Shown: piece after piece, positions 1 through 8,051 of the stretch
How positions within the stretch are numbered: the first letter of the stretch is position 1
Layout: each line of letters starts with the position of its first letter
NCBI GenBank assembly: GCA_029213065.1
Contig: JARGPH010000002.1
Location: forward strand, 275,161 to 339,160
DNA from: Verrucomicrobiales bacterium
Lineage (GTDB): Bacteria > Verrucomicrobiota > Verrucomicrobiia > Verrucomicrobiales > DEV007
Direction: 5' to 3'
DNA: 64,000 nt
The notes under the pieces: generated by a model
The model's database searches: none
Told to the model about the DNA's origin: nothing
Seen by the model: the letters and a program-made list of their open reading frames with translations, nothing else
Position numbers and translations under genes: made by a program

Positions 1-527
1 ACGATCCGGTGACTGAAGATTTTGGTCGTCAGTGTCTCCTCGCCCGTCGTTTCTGCGAGCGCGGGGTGCGGTTCGTTCAGGTTACCCACAGCGATTCCGA
101 AGTGCAGTGGGATCAGCATGGAAATCTTTATCAGGGACACACCAAGAACGCCGCCGAGGTCGACAAGCCGATCGCCGGATTGCTCAAAGATTTGAAGTCC
201 CGCGGGCTTCTCGAAGACACCCTCGTAATCTGGGGCGGCGAGTTCGGGAGAACCCCGACCGCTCAGGGAAATAACGGCAGGGATCACAACCCGCACGGGT
301 TCACCGTGTGGATGGCCGGAGGCGGTGTCAAAGGCGGCATGGCTTACGGCGCGACCGACGATTACGGGTATTACGCGGAGCGGGACAAAATGCACGTTCA
401 CGACCTCCACGCGACAATTCTCCATTTGCTGGGGCTTGATCATGAACGCCTCACCTTCCGATATGCCGGTAGAGATTTCCGTCTCACCGATGTCGACGGG
501 CACGTTGCCAAGGCGATTCTGGCCTAA
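1..527 (+). CDS. DUF1501 protein, C-terminal part (5' truncated by window edge)
   Basis: The open frame runs into the window from the left, so the N-terminus is missing. About 175 residues remain. They carry the usual end of DUF1501 proteins: the [10 protein letters not shown] stretch, [14 protein letters not shown], the [17 protein letters not shown] stretch, and a final [15 protein letters not shown] followed by a short [12 protein letters not shown] tail. DUF1501 proteins are distant relatives of the alkaline phosphatase/sulfatase fold. They are usually exported through the Tat system and are encoded next to DUF1549/DUF1553 cytochrome-type proteins in PVC bacteria. That partner would lie upstream of the window, which is inference. 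The biochemical role is not established. The family call is secure from these motifs. Confidence 0.9.
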   Translation, partial: DPVTEDFGRQCLLARRFCERGVRFVQVTHSDSEVQWDQHGNLYQGHTKNAAEVDKPIAGLLKDLKSRGLLEDTLVIWGGEFGRTPTAQGNNGRDHNPHGFTVWMAGGGVKGGMAYGATDDYGYYAERDKMHVHDLHATILHLLGLDHERLTFRYAGRDFRLTDVDGHVAKAILA

Positions 528-649
528 AAAGCAGGGCTTTGGCCCGAAGATTGCTTCCTTCCGCGTTTCTCGGGCGTAATCGGATAAAAACGGTGCAATT
601 CATGCTCTATTTGCACTATTCCGATCGTGCGCTATATCTCACTCAACCT

Positions 650-2419
650 ATGGCTATCACTATTCCCGAAATTCCAGAGGACGCACCTTTCTCAGCAGAA
701 CAACGTCAGTGGCTTAAATCCTATCTGACCGATCTGACGAAGTCCATTTCAGCAGGCGCACAGGCAATCCCGTCCTCTGCGGCGGGTAAACCGCGTGCTC
801 TTTTTCTTTACGGCAGCCAGAGCGGGAACGCTCAGGCTCTTTCCGAAGGCTTTGCCGAACGTTTTATGGAGAATGGCTGGTCCGCTGACGCTGTAGACAT
901 GGAGGACTACGGGACCGTCAATCTGCAAATGGAGCCGCTCGTGTTCATTATCACGAGCACCTGGGGTGAAGGCGATCCGCCGGACAACGCGATTGAATTC
1001 TGGGAGAAGTTTTCCTCTGACGAGCAGAGCCGGCTCGAGAACTCCCGTTTTTCCGTTCTGGCGCTCGGAGACACCAACTACGCGGATTTCTGCGAGATGG
1101 GTAAGCGTTTCGACGCCCGGCTTGAGGAACTCGGAGCAAAACGAATTGCCGCACGAGTGGACTGTGATGTCGACTACGAAGATCCCGCTGAAGAGTGGTT
1201 TCGCGTTGTTTCCTCGAAGATTGAAGAGATCGGAAAAGAGGTTTTCACCACGACCGTAACAACCAACGGTGCCAGCGAAGTAGCCTCGCTGGAGGATATT
1301 CCCTTCGGCAAGAAGCGCCCCTTCCCTGCTGCTTTGAGTTTCAGGAAGCAGCTCAATCCCACTTCCACAGACCGCGACACAAGACACATTGAGTTGAATC
1401 TCGAAGGATCCGGACTCGAATATGAAGTCGGTGATGCGATTGCCACATTTCCAAAGAACGATGCAGCTCTTATTGATGAGATGCTGTCAATTCTGCCTTT
1501 CAATACCGCTGTCTCCGTGACAACGCCTGATGGTGCGAAAAAGCCCTTGAGAGATGCGCTTCGCGAAGATTACTCGATTCGTCAGATCACGAAGTCATTG
1601 ATGAAAAAATGGCATGCCCTTACCTGCCATCCTTATCTGGATGCCATCATTGAGGACGACAAGGCGCTCGACGAGCTCATCGAAGGAAAAGAGATCATTG
1701 ATCTGATTTATGATTTCCCCGCTGACTTCAAGAGTGGTCAGGATTTCGTAAATCTGCTGCGCCGCCTTCAGCCCCGCCTTTACTCGATTGCCTCGAGCCC
1801 GAAAAAGCATCCCAACGAGGTTCACCTCACCGTAGCGAAAGTGACCTATGAGGCTCACGGCCGCGTTCGGAACGGCGTCTGCTCAACTTTCCTTTGTGAA
1901 GGCATGGCGGAAGATGAGGAAGTTCGCGTGTTCATGCAGCCGACGAAACACTTCAAGCTTCCGGAAGATCCATCAAGGGATGTCATCATGGTTGGGCCCG
2001 GAACCGGCATCGCCCCTTTCCGCGCCTTTCTCGAAGAACGCGAAGTAACCGAGGCACCGGGCCGCAACTGGCTTTTCTTCGGCAATCCGCACGAAGCGTC
2101 TGACTATTTCTACAAGGACGAGTTCGACGAAATGCAGAAGAGCGGTGTGCTCTCCCGTATCGACGTCGCCTGGTCGCGGGATCAGGCTTACAAGATCTAC
2201 GTTCAGGACAAAATTCGCGAGTTCTCCGAAGAAGTCTGGAACTGGATCGATGGCGGTGCCCATTTCTACGTCTGCGGAGATGCCAATTACATGGCTCCTG
2301 ACGTTGAGAAGGCTCTCTTCGAATTGATCCGTAAATACGGCAACCTCAACGATCAGGGCGCAGCCGACTACATCAAGCGCCTCAAAGACGAGCATCGCTA
2401 CCAGCGTGACGTCTATTAA
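650..2419 (+). CDS. cysJ: Sulfite reductase [NADPH] flavoprotein alpha-component (CysJ-type diflavin reductase)
   Basis: This 589-residue cytosolic protein passes electrons from NADPH through FAD and FMN, normally to the haemoprotein CysI, for assimilatory sulfite reduction. An FMN-binding flavodoxin domain comes first (YGSQSGNA near residues 54-61, then STWGEGDPPDN). The FAD domain (RLYSIASSP) and the NADPH-binding domain (GPGTGIAPFRAFL) follow, and the C-terminus is the family-typical YQRDVY. The start at 650 gives the FSAEQRQWL leader seen in short CysJ-like proteins. An in-frame ATG at 602 is the alternative, and the frame is open back to 539. No cysI or other sulfur gene is next to it, so the partner must be elsewhere. 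The gene is followed by a repeat-filled gap. Confidence 0.88.
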   Translation: MAITIPEIPEDAPFSAEQRQWLKSYLTDLTKSISAGAQAIPSSAAGKPRALFLYGSQSGNAQALSEGFAERFMENGWSADAVDMEDYGTVNLQMEPLVFIITSTWGEGDPPDNAIEFWEKFSSDEQSRLENSRFSVLALGDTNYADFCEMGKRFDARLEELGAKRIAARVDCDVDYEDPAEEWFRVVSSKIEEIGKEVFTTTVTTNGASEVASLEDIPFGKKRPFPAALSFRKQLNPTSTDRDTRHIELNLEGSGLEYEVGDAIATFPKNDAALIDEMLSILPFNTAVSVTTPDGAKKPLRDALREDYSIRQITKSLMKKWHALTCHPYLDAIIEDDKALDELIEGKEIIDLIYDFPADFKSGQDFVNLLRRLQPRLYSIASSPKKHPNEVHLTVAKVTYEAHGRVRNGVCSTFLCEGMAEDEEVRVFMQPTKHFKLPEDPSRDVIMVGPGTGIAPFRAFLEEREVTEAPGRNWLFFGNPHEASDYFYKDEFDEMQKSGVLSRIDVAWSRDQAYKIYVQDKIREFSEEVWNWIDGGAHFYVCGDANYMAPDVEKALFELIRKYGNLNDQGAADYIKRLKDEHRYQRDVY

Positions 2420-2447
2420 TCCCGGTCCCGGTTGACCCAGGTAATGC

Positions 2448-2780
2448 GTAGCGGAAGGAGGATTCCTTCCGTCGTGTTTGGTGTGAGCGGCTTGGCTTCT
2501 GCGGTCGGAACGAGTTTCGTTCCACTACGGCGGAGATTCGCGAGCGTAGCGGAAGGAGGATTCTTCCCGTCGTGTTTGGTGTGAGCGGCTTGGCTTTTGC
2601 GGTCGGAACGAGTTTCGTTCCGCTACGGCGGAGATTCGCGAGCGGTAGCGGAAGGAGGATTCCTTCCGAATCGTGTTTGGCGTGAGCGGCTTGGCTTCTG
2701 CGGTCGGAACGAGCTTCGTTCCGCTACGGCGGAGATTCGCGAGCGGTAGCGGAAGGAGGATTCCTTCCGAATCGTGTGAG
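2448..2780. repeat. Tandem array of ~99-bp intergenic hairpin repeats (3 full copies and 1 partial)
   Basis: Near-identical units begin at 2448, 2546, 2645 and 2746 (periods 98, 99 and 101 bp). The fourth breaks off after about 35 bp. Each unit carries two small palindromes: GGAAGGAGGATTCCTTCC (first copy about 2453-2470, slightly degraded in copy 2) and GGAACGAGTTTCGTTCC (first copy about 2507-2523). Copies differ at only a few positions. The 2420-2967 gap holds no convincing gene. After the array (2781-2895) I see nothing recognisable. The array could act as a transcription or mRNA-stability barrier or be a REP-like element, which is inference. Confidence 0.85.
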
Positions 2781-2895
2781 GCATACGCTGGACTGGCCGT
2801 GAATCGACAGCGTGCCCTGACTGCAGACTGAAGGCTCGCCCGCGGAAAGTCGCAGCGTTCCCCGGAAAGCAAAACAGGGCCAGATCCGAAGACCT

Positions 2896-2948
2896 AACCC
2901 TGTTAAAAGAGTGACTTAACCCTGTCTGATCATTGACCGAACAGGGTT
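2896..2948. repeat. Dispersed palindromic element with AACCCTGT / ACAGGGTT arms
   Basis: AACCCTGTT (2896-2904), AACCCTGT (2918-2925) and the complementary AACAGGGTT (2940-2948) lie together just after the stop of the DUF1080 gene. The second and third can pair as a hairpin with a 15-base loop. The core GTGACTTAACCCT recurs at about 63034-63045, and a related palindrome sits at 23140-23172. All three are intergenic. It may help terminate the minus-strand gene, or be a REP-like repeat. Confidence 0.6.
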
Positions 2949-2967
2949 GAGTTGAGAGGTTTGGCGC

Positions 2968-5900
2968 CTACTTCTTGAACATTTCGTTCGTGTTGTCGCC
3001 GCCGCTGAGGACATAGGCGACGAGGTCGAGGACTTCCTCTTTCGTGAGCATGCTCAGGAGCATTGGGGGCATCGGTGAGACTTTAGACACCTCGATGCTT
3101 TTCACCTCCTTGCGGTCGACGTTGACTCGCTGGTTGGGATCGGAAACGTCGGTGTTGATCGTCACGTTGTCACCGCTCAGGTTCACGACGACGCCGCTGA
3201 CGACTTCACCGTTGTTTCTTGTCACAACGATAGGTGCGAACTGCTCGTTGATCTCCTTGCTCGGATTGATGATCTGATCGAGGAAATCATGAGGAGAATA
3301 GCGACCTCCTGAACCCGTGAGATCAGGGCCGGTCATGCCGCCGCCGTCCTGGAAACGGTGGCAGGCGTAACAGGCTGCGGCAGCGAACATCTTACGACCA
3401 TTTTCGTAATCACGACCGGTCATGCCGGTTTCGGCAGCTTTGCTGAGCTCGTCGAGTGTCCACATCGTCGGGGTTCTCCCCACGAAGATGGCGCCGACGT
3501 TCTCAATCGCCGATTTCACCTCAGCTTTTTTCGCGATCAGTTCCGCGTGCTCTTTCTTTTCCGCTTCGGTGAAGGTCGCAAGTGCATCCGTGCGAATGAA
3601 CTCAATGAACTTGGTGAAGCTCGCCCCGCCTTTGTAGTTGGCTGCTTTGAGGAACCAGTTGAGGAAGGCAACGCGCGTTTCACTGGTCCAGCCGGTCTTA
3701 ACCATGCGAAGGCTTCTCGCGTATTCCATCTGCTCTTCCTGAGATACCGCGGATTCGAGCATCGCGATTCCCTTGGCAGCAACTGATGGCGCCTGAAGGT
3801 AGGCCAGGGTTTCAAGCAGGAGCCAGTTCTGGCTGAATTCTTTCGCTGGAAGTGATGAATCGAGAGCTGCGATGAGTTTTTCCTTTGTCGCTTCGTCAGG
3901 ATCGCCGAAGCGGTGAATCACAATCTGAATGGTGCGAAGCACGGTCAGTTTCGTGCGGAGCTTCAGCGATGGGTAATCATGGGCGAGAAGCGCATTGAGG
4001 ATCGCGTTGCCAACTGCGGGATCAGCGGCGGCTTCCCCCTCGGCGCGTTGCTGTGGATCGGTGCCGACAAGCCGCGCGAGAGCGAGGAGTGCGACAGCTT
4101 GTTTGTCAGGATTGGCTTCGTTGAGGGCTTTCTCCTGCCAGTTGGCAGCGGGCTGGTGCTCGAGGACAACACGAGCGGCGGAACTAACCCAGCGATCCGC
4201 GTTGTCGAGGTGAGGCCATGCTGCCGCGACTGCTTTCGGATTCGCGGCGCCGTGGAAAGCTTCGAGCTCGTGTCTCAGCTTGGCGGCGGGAGTGAATTCC
4301 TCCACTTCTGTAGCGGGAGCGGTCGATTCATCACCGGTGTAGGTGACGCGATAGAGTCCGGACTGAACGCGGCGACCGCCGATTGCAAAATACATGGCCC
4401 CGTCTTTCGGGTGAATGATCGCGTCGGTGACAGGGAGAGGCGCTCCCGTAATGAACTCTTCTTTGGTTCCCGAGTAGGATGCCCCATCCTGTTCGAGGGT
4501 GACGGCGTAAACTTTACCCCAGCTCCAGTCCATCACGTAGTAGGCCTCCTGATACTTTTCAGGGAATTTCGCGCCGTAGCCGAAAAGCGTTCCTGTCGGT
4601 GACCCCGGTCCGATATTCAGGGTTGCCGGCACGGTGTCAGGGTAGAACTCGGGGTATTTTCCTGCTCCGTTGCGCCACCCGTATTCGCCACCGCTGACGA
4701 CGTGATTCACGCGCGTGGGGCGATACCAGGGAGTATTGAAGTCATACTCCATGTCGGCATCGTAGGTGAAGAGCTCGCCCTGTTTGTTCAGGGAGCCCCC
4801 GTAAATGTTACGGAAACCGGATGCGTAAATCTCGAATTCTTTTCCGTCCCGTGAAATGCGATAGACGATTCCGCCGGGTGAAAGGACGTGGCGGTTGTGA
4901 CCGCGGCCGTCGGGCATACGGGGAAGAAGATGATCATCACCCCAGATTTTTGCTACAGGTGAGGAATCGAGGGTGCCTTCCTTAGGGCCGCCTTCGATAA
5001 CCGCGTTGTTGCCGGTGATGAGATAGAAATACTTACCGTCCGGTGTCGGAACGACTGCGTGAACGCCGTGGTCGCTTTTTGAGTCGAAAGCGCGAAGCAA
5101 TTCAACTTTGTCCAGCTCGCCATCGTTGTCGGAATCGGAGATGCGGTAGAAGCCCGAGGTCGCCTTCTTTTCGTAGTCATTCACACCGGCATAAAGGTAG
5201 CCGTCGGCGAATACCATGCCGTTGATGGCGCGGATGTTGACAGGCACCTTCTTAACGTCTTTCTGCTGAAGCGTTTCACCTGCGGCCGGAGCGGGAAAGT
5301 GGTAGAGGTCACCATACTGATCGCTCGCGTAAATCTCGCCGTTGTCGTCAGCCGCGAGTGCGACCCACGATCCCTGGTCACCGCCGGGAACGGAATAGAG
5401 AAGTTCGGTTTTGAAACCTTCAGGCACTTTAACACGGTCAACCGGAGTCGCGGTGTTTTCGCCGATGGCCGGTCCCACTTCAGCGGTCTTCGCCTTTGGC
5501 TTCGCTTTCGCTTTTGATTTAGCTGCGGGGCCTTTTCCTTTCGGCATCGCCTTGGCTTTTCCCTTCCCTTTCGCTTTCGCGGCGGGACGTGGAGCAGGTT
5601 TCATAATCTCCTGCGCATCATTGGGTATGTCAGCCTTCGCCCAGGGAGTAACGCCTCCGTCGGGAAGGACTTTGAGACGAATGTCTTTGATTTGAACCTT
5701 CATCGCCGGCCCCTGATGCACCTGAAACGCGAGAAGGCCTTCAAGTAAGCGGTTCTTCTCGTCATAGTCATCGATCTGCGCGGTGAGCTCGCCGTTCACT
5801 TTGTGAGTGAGATGGTTGCCGCGTGCGATGATGGTGTATTCGTTCCACTCGGCGACATCCACGGCGACGGGATCGCGGTCACCGACCTGCCATTTGCGGC

Positions 5901-6363
5901 CCTCTTTGTCGACCGCGACGGACTGGCCGTTTTTGGCAACGATTCCGCGTCCACGCTCGTGATAGAGCATCGCGTTGTTTTCCGCTTTAGGATGAACATC
6001 GCACTGGTAGCCGCCGATGGACCATTTTCCGATCTCGGGCATCGCCTTGCTGCGATACTGAATGCCGCTGTTGTTGCCTTCGACTTTGATTTTGGCGTGC
6101 AGCTCAAAATTCTTTACGACACCCCCCTGCCAAATCAAAAACTGATTGTAGGTCAGCGCTTCCGGACCACCGGTCTTTCCGGTAATGGCTCCGTCTTCGA
6201 CTGACCAGAGTTCAGGATTTCCGTCCCAGCCTTCAAGGGTTTTTCCGTTAAAAAGGGAGACAAAGTCCGCTTGGGGTTTCTCGTCCTGCGCCTGAGATGG
6301 CAGGAGCATTGCCACGGATGCACCGCAGGACAGAGCTAAGGTTAAGAAGGAGTTTAATCGCAT
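2968..6363 (-). CDS. Secreted DUF1080 / beta-propeller / HEAT / cytochrome c fusion protein
   Basis: This 1131-residue exported protein starts with a signal peptide (residues 1-25, ending SQAQ). A DUF1080 domain follows (3-keto-disaccharide hydrolase-like, lectin-like jelly roll; FVSLFNGKTLEGW, about 33-235). Next is a linker of about 45 residues made almost only of K, A, G and P (about 250-295). A sugar-dehydrogenase-like beta-propeller covers about 310-680 and an alpha-helical HEAT-like region about 690-980. The C-terminus is a monohaem cytochrome c of the PVC Planctomycete-type haem-binding family (TIGR02603-like), with CYACH at 998-1002 and a methionine-rich SPMPPML stretch that could supply the distal ligand. 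The likely role is periplasmic or surface carbohydrate oxidation coupled to electron transfer. The substrate is unknown. The next gene upstream, 85 bp away and co-oriented, is the ceramidase-like hydrolase. Confidence 0.88.
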   Translation of the reverse strand: MRLNSFLTLALSCGASVAMLLPSQAQDEKPQADFVSLFNGKTLEGWDGNPELWSVEDGAITGKTGGPEALTYNQFLIWQGGVVKNFELHAKIKVEGNNSGIQYRSKAMPEIGKWSIGGYQCDVHPKAENNAMLYHERGRGIVAKNGQSVAVDKEGRKWQVGDRDPVAVDVAEWNEYTIIARGNHLTHKVNGELTAQIDDYDEKNRLLEGLLAFQVHQGPAMKVQIKDIRLKVLPDGGVTPWAKADIPNDAQEIMKPAPRPAAKAKGKGKAKAMPKGKGPAAKSKAKAKPKAKTAEVGPAIGENTATPVDRVKVPEGFKTELLYSVPGGDQGSWVALAADDNGEIYASDQYGDLYHFPAPAAGETLQQKDVKKVPVNIRAINGMVFADGYLYAGVNDYEKKATSGFYRISDSDNDGELDKVELLRAFDSKSDHGVHAVVPTPDGKYFYLITGNNAVIEGGPKEGTLDSSPVAKIWGDDHLLPRMPDGRGHNRHVLSPGGIVYRISRDGKEFEIYASGFRNIYGGSLNKQGELFTYDADMEYDFNTPWYRPTRVNHVVSGGEYGWRNGAGKYPEFYPDTVPATLNIGPGSPTGTLFGYGAKFPEKYQEAYYVMDWSWGKVYAVTLEQDGASYSGTKEEFITGAPLPVTDAIIHPKDGAMYFAIGGRRVQSGLYRVTYTGDESTAPATEVEEFTPAAKLRHELEAFHGAANPKAVAAAWPHLDNADRWVSSAARVVLEHQPAANWQEKALNEANPDKQAVALLALARLVGTDPQQRAEGEAAADPAVGNAILNALLAHDYPSLKLRTKLTVLRTIQIVIHRFGDPDEATKEKLIAALDSSLPAKEFSQNWLLLETLAYLQAPSVAAKGIAMLESAVSQEEQMEYARSLRMVKTGWTSETRVAFLNWFLKAANYKGGASFTKFIEFIRTDALATFTEAEKKEHAELIAKKAEVKSAIENVGAIFVGRTPTMWTLDELSKAAETGMTGRDYENGRKMFAAAACYACHRFQDGGGMTGPDLTGSGGRYSPHDFLDQIINPSKEINEQFAPIVVTRNNGEVVSGVVVNLSGDNVTINTDVSDPNQRVNVDRKEVKSIEVSKVSPMPPMLLSMLTKEEVLDLVAYVLSGGDNTNEMFKK

Positions 6364-6448
6364 GGGGGAAATTATGCCCCATGCAGTTCAGGAAATCACG
6401 CACTTAACCGCGTGAGTCGTAGCAACTTTTGTATCGGATTTAAAGGAC

Positions 6449-7954
6449 CTATTCCAGTTCCGGCTTGTTGTCTCCGTATGTCCAACCCGCTGTGAATGAG
6501 GCAGCAGGGAGGCCTTTTGCGACTTTGTCAGGGCTCAGAGCGTTAGCCAGCTCGATCCCTTCGTCCCGAATCTGATCACCGGCTTCGGGGACGAGATTGC
6601 TGTAGGCGGTCAGTCGGGTCTCGTATCCCCCGCCCTTCGGTCCGAGCGCCTCAGTGGTGGGGACGTAGCCGACGCAGCCGTTGGCAAGACTGACAGGCCA
6701 GGTGAAAGGAAATTTTGAACCGGCTTTTTGCTGCAAGCCGAACTCGCAGAAGTACTCTGCCGGGTTGCTGATGAAGACGGCGGGACCAATCTGGATTGCC
6801 TGCACTTCGACGCTGCGAACCGGCTCCTTAGTCGTGAGAGCGTCGAGGATCACGATCTCTTTTGCCCAGACCCACTCCTGAACTGCTGCCGCCTCGGTGG
6901 GCTTCTCTTTTACCAGTTCAATGCTCTCCTCCAATCGTTCCGCGGAAATCCTGCGCCGGGGAATTTTCAGCACCGTTTGCCGTGAATCGACGGTGGCCTC
7001 CTTCGTTCTCGCTGCCCCGGGTATGCTGTAGAGCACTTTAACGACTTCGGCTCCGACGCTGCCTCCGACGCGCAGAGCGTCAGCCTCTCCGCTACTGCGG
7101 CGAATCGGAGAGGCATTGTCGACCTGAGTTACGTCTCCGGAATTGCCATTGAGGAAAACAACGACGACGTCTTCGCCGAAGCTTCCGCGTATCACTTTCT
7201 CCATCGCCCAGGGCCAGTTCGCTGAGATTCCCGGAGGGCTTGCGGTGGCATGGCAGGCAAAATTCACAACGCAGCCCAGGAGCTTCCCTGCATCATCATA
7301 GCCGCCGATGACACCGACTTCCGGGTCGATCGGTCCGGCTGTTTCCACCATATCAGGATTTCCGAATCGGGGATGCGTCGCGGTTTGCCCGTTTTTCATT
7401 CTCCAGCGGCGGTTGAAGCTCACTTTTTCCTCCGATCCGCTCCCAAAGGCCAGGCCCAGTTCGCTGCGGGTTTCCCAGGCTCGGGAAACGGCGGCGACGA
7501 TCCCGTCAATCATCCGCGCCACGTAGACCGGGTCGGCGGCCGACGACTGTTCGTAGGCGAGATCCTGAACCAATTCGCTCGCGTGATCTAAATCACCCGG
7601 GATCACCATGCCTGTCGGGCCCGATGAGTGCGAATGGGAGGCTCCGATGAGAATAGATTCGGCGGGAATGCCGGTGAGTTCCGAAATCCGGTTGCGGGCC
7701 GCGGCGACATGCCTTTCGTCGATGAAGAGTGCGTCGAGTCCGACGAGTGCGGTGCTTTTATCTCCGCTTTCAAAGACGACTGCCCTGGCTTTGCAGGTGT
7801 CATGGAACCTGGTGTGATAGCCCTTCGAGTAGCCGCCGGGACGCTCCATTCCGATATCAGGAGAAATATCCCAATCAGCGAAACCGGTTTTGACGGTTTC
7901 AGCCTTTACGAGGGAGAGGCAAGCCAGGGCGAAAATCACGAGCGACAGCTTCAT
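6449..7954 (-). CDS. Neutral/alkaline ceramidase-like secreted hydrolase
   Basis: The protein has 501 residues. A signal peptide (residues 1-18, LACLSLVKA) precedes a domain that matches the N-terminal part of neutral/alkaline non-lysosomal ceramidases. Visible features are GFADWDISP near residue 24, ALVGLDALFI near 69, and the metal-ligand-rich GASHSHSSGPTG at about 105-115, whose histidines 107 and 109 correspond to the zinc site. NFACHATAS and VVFLNGNSGDVTQ occur further on. PVC genomes carry many such proteins without a full ceramidase C-terminal domain, so the real substrate may be another amide or ester. Export to the periplasm or surface is expected. It probably forms an operon with the downstream DUF1080 fusion gene. 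Confidence 0.82.
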   Translation of the reverse strand: MKLSLVIFALACLSLVKAETVKTGFADWDISPDIGMERPGGYSKGYHTRFHDTCKARAVVFESGDKSTALVGLDALFIDERHVAAARNRISELTGIPAESILIGASHSHSSGPTGMVIPGDLDHASELVQDLAYEQSSAADPVYVARMIDGIVAAVSRAWETRSELGLAFGSGSEEKVSFNRRWRMKNGQTATHPRFGNPDMVETAGPIDPEVGVIGGYDDAGKLLGCVVNFACHATASPPGISANWPWAMEKVIRGSFGEDVVVVFLNGNSGDVTQVDNASPIRRSSGEADALRVGGSVGAEVVKVLYSIPGAARTKEATVDSRQTVLKIPRRRISAERLEESIELVKEKPTEAAAVQEWVWAKEIVILDALTTKEPVRSVEVQAIQIGPAVFISNPAEYFCEFGLQQKAGSKFPFTWPVSLANGCVGYVPTTEALGPKGGGYETRLTAYSNLVPEAGDQIRDEGIELANALSPDKVAKGLPAASFTAGWTYGDNKPELE

Positions 7955-8051
7955 GGGAAGCAGGCTAGAAAATCAGCACTGAGAGCGGAAAACAATTCTG
8001 CTCCGCAATCAGGTTAAGGCAAAGCAAAGGAGTGGCGCGGAACGTATTCGT

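Noticed and set aside
2525-2872. 115-residue minus-strand frame with repeated SSFRYRSRIS segments
   Set aside because: It is a by-product of the ~99-bp DNA repeats; there is no independent protein evidence.
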